Part shown: piece after piece, positions 62,540 to 64,000 of the stretch | How the letters are laid out: each line of letters starts with the position of its first letter | How positions within the stretch are numbered: the first letter of the stretch is position 1 | DNA from: Tetrahymena thermophila SB210 | Lineage: Eukaryota > Ciliophora > Oligohymenophorea > Hymenostomatida > Tetrahymenidae | Direction of reading: 5' to 3' | NCBI RefSeq assembly: GCF_000189635.1 | Contig: NW_002476483.1 | Location: forward strand, 103,117 to 167,116 | Length of the DNA: 64,000 nt | Program-made: the position numbers and the translations under genes | The notes under the pieces: generated by a model | Told to the model about the DNA's origin: nothing | Database searches by the model: none | Seen by the model: only the letters and a program-made list of their open reading frames with translations

Positions 62540-63062
62540 ACTAGCTACTGATGATTCTTAAAAATCATCTAATGTACCAGCGATACTTAAAACTTTTTAA
62601 AATAATCCTAAATAATCAACAATATAATGAAAACAGCTTTAACTTAAATATTTCTTAGCAACTCTTACAATGAATTGAATACTCTGAAGCCAATTATTAT
62701 TTTCCAATTTAGGAAGGCATATATATGTCCAGAATCATTTGAAACCAAATTCATTGAAAAGACCAAAAAGGAAAAATCTTAGGCAAAAAACGAACATTTT
62801 TTCATATGCTGAGATTTCTACTGAAAAGATCTAGACTATTGCATAATAATTTTAGGGAAATTACCACCTAATCAGAGAGTAGAAATTGATCTTGTTTATT
62901 CTTAATAAATTTCTAGTATATTGAATAAGGATTTTATTGCTTAAATACCACTTCAATCAACTCTCTTGAGGATGAAATTTCTGCAAAGCTAGGAAAAAAT
63001 GTTCTAAGTTTAGATTTATTCTGAAATGGAAAAATTACTTACGCTAAATCCAGACAGACGAT
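62540..63062 (+). pseudogene. Broken partial copy of the VIT gene
   Basis: About 520 bp match the N-terminal VIT part of the gene at 53144-55705 (roughly its residues 24-195). Recognisable pieces are the segment for SYSS...TL, ILGKLPPNQRVEIDLVYS and LGKNVLSLDLF, here in several frames. The copy has small deletions, at least one in-frame TGA (F-stop-NGKITYA against FCTGKITYA) and no von Willebrand A part. It is a truncated host-gene duplicate. Its place between membrane-protein copies 2 and 3 suggests that a VIT plus membrane-protein block was duplicated as a unit. Confidence 0.8.
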
Positions 63063-63623
63063 AGATATCTTAATGCAAATTTATAAAGTTATTTTTGAAT
63101 TTTTTTTAAAATTAATATTCTACCTCTTAGATTATATAATTTATATTAACTATCAAATAAAATATTTTTTATTGTTTTTTATAATATGAGAGACATCTAC
63201 AATTATACTGAAGAATATAAAAATACAATTTAATATGAAAATTATGATATTTTTTTTTCATAAAAAATAGATATTTTATAGACTAAGTTAATTATTATCA
63301 GCTAATTTTCTAGATAATCCAGAATATCTAAAATTATTAAAACATAAAAATAATGATAAATTGGATAATAGACTTAGTAGTCTTTTGTTTTTAATAACAT
63401 TACTTAAAAATTTTAAGAAATTATTTTTTATTAAGGAAAATATGACTAAATAGATGAATATGAAAATATTTAATGAGCAATAGATTTAGGTAATTAAAGA
63501 TTAAAAGAAATTCAAATATAATTAATAAAAAAAATATAATAAAAACACATAAAAATTAATGTCAAATTATTAACCTTAATAATTAATCAGCATATAAAAT
63601 TAAATAATAAATTTAATATAAAT
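63063..63623. other. Gene-poor stretch, one short open frame
   Basis: About 560 bp. A 56-codon frame at 63186-63356 (IYNYTEEYKN...) is too short and too AT-rich to call. The end, from about 63570, matches the downstream flank of membrane-protein copy 2. Confidence 0.4.
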
Positions 63624-64000
63624 TCAGTTAAAATAATCTTCAACTAATTCAGATTTTCTTAATAATTTTTTATGATGGGTCCCAGATATCGACTCCCTCC
63701 ATACCAGAGGATCCCGTATATCAACCCCCCACCATAGTTTATCTCTTATGTCTTTCTATTTTTAATCAAATAAATTTAACCTAAATTTTGTTCTATTACT
63801 TGTAGGTGTTATTGAACGGCTTAAAGAGAGTATAAAAGAGTTTTTATCTTTTTCGCTCATCTATTTGAACATTTATTTTAGAGCTGGGTCCAGTTAGTTG
63901 ATTAGCTTTTGATCTAAAGTGGATTAATCGTTTTTATGAGCTATATTTTAATAGGCTTAAAAGCTTTCACATGCCTTTTATAATTCTGATCTATTATCTT
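63624..64000 (-). CDS. Ciliate membrane protein, copy 3, C-terminal part (cut by window edge)
   Basis: The minus-strand frame from the right edge matches the C-terminal region of copies 1 and 2: ALKQMFKQMSEKDKNSF, NLFDQKQKDIRDKL. At 63674-63735 it enters a GC-rich insert absent from the other copies. The frame stays open across it (WWGVDIRDPLVW, RESISGTHH) and ends 16 residues later at TGA 63624-63626. About 125 codons are visible; the rest lies beyond the window. Whether the gene is expressed cannot be judged. Confidence 0.6.
63674..63735. repeat. GC-rich 62-bp insert, two degenerate 30-bp units
   Basis: The insert is over half G+C in a genome of very low GC. It consists of two related units: GGGTCCCAGATATCGACTCC with TCCATA, and GGATCCCGTATATCAACCCC with CCACCATA. 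Comparison with copies 1 and 2 shows that it replaces or interrupts sequence after the codons for KDKLF. I do not recognise the sequence. Confidence 0.75.

Overview
The window reads as a ciliate nuclear genome, most likely Tetrahymena or a close relative. It is very AT-rich, and long open frames appear only when TAA and TAG are read as glutamine and TGA as the sole stop. Introns are AT-rich GT...AG introns. No telomere repeat and no chromosome breakage sequence was seen, so macronuclear or germline origin cannot be decided. A run of 100 N marks an assembly gap at 10533-10632.

Layout. (1) 1-3944: a six-transmembrane potassium channel gene cut by the left edge, then a tRNA-Leu on the minus strand. 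(2) About 4850-9366: a leucine-rich-repeat gene built of 13 near-identical exons, one repeat each, separated by similar introns; its 5' end is decayed. (3) 9367-12025: gene-poor DNA with the gap, direct repeats and a 188-bp tandem array whose core alternates in orientation. (4) 12026-20440: one orphan gene and five tandem members (B to F) of a family I do not recognise. (5) 20649-23004, minus strand: a divergent, N-terminally short homologue of the second-largest RNA polymerase subunit, with several frame changes. (6) 23560-51770: six more potassium channel genes head to tail, with a second identical tRNA-Leu. (7) 53144-55705: an intact VIT plus von Willebrand A protein. (8) 56131-64000: two complete and one cut copy of a two-exon ciliate membrane-protein gene on the minus strand, with a broken VIT gene fragment between the second and third.

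The seven channels share exon structure exactly: intron 1 (phase 2) lies between the post-pore helix and the C-linker, intron 2 (phase 0) just before the phosphate-binding part of the cyclic-nucleotide-binding fold. All have the TVGYGD filter, all lack the phosphate-binding arginine, and all carry an invariant CX2CX4HX4C zinc-knuckle-like motif right after that fold. By sequence they pair as 1/3, 2/4 and 5/6, with 7 apart, so the cluster grew by local duplication. Local duplication is the theme of the whole window: LRR exons, family B-F, the membrane-protein gene and the VIT gene all show it.

The best candidates for undescribed biology are family B-F with its conserved spacer element, the zinc-knuckle and C-terminal modules of the channels, the clustered same-sense frame changes at 17.4-23.0 kb, the divergent RNA polymerase subunit, and a GC-rich 62-bp insert that stays in frame in the third membrane-protein copy.
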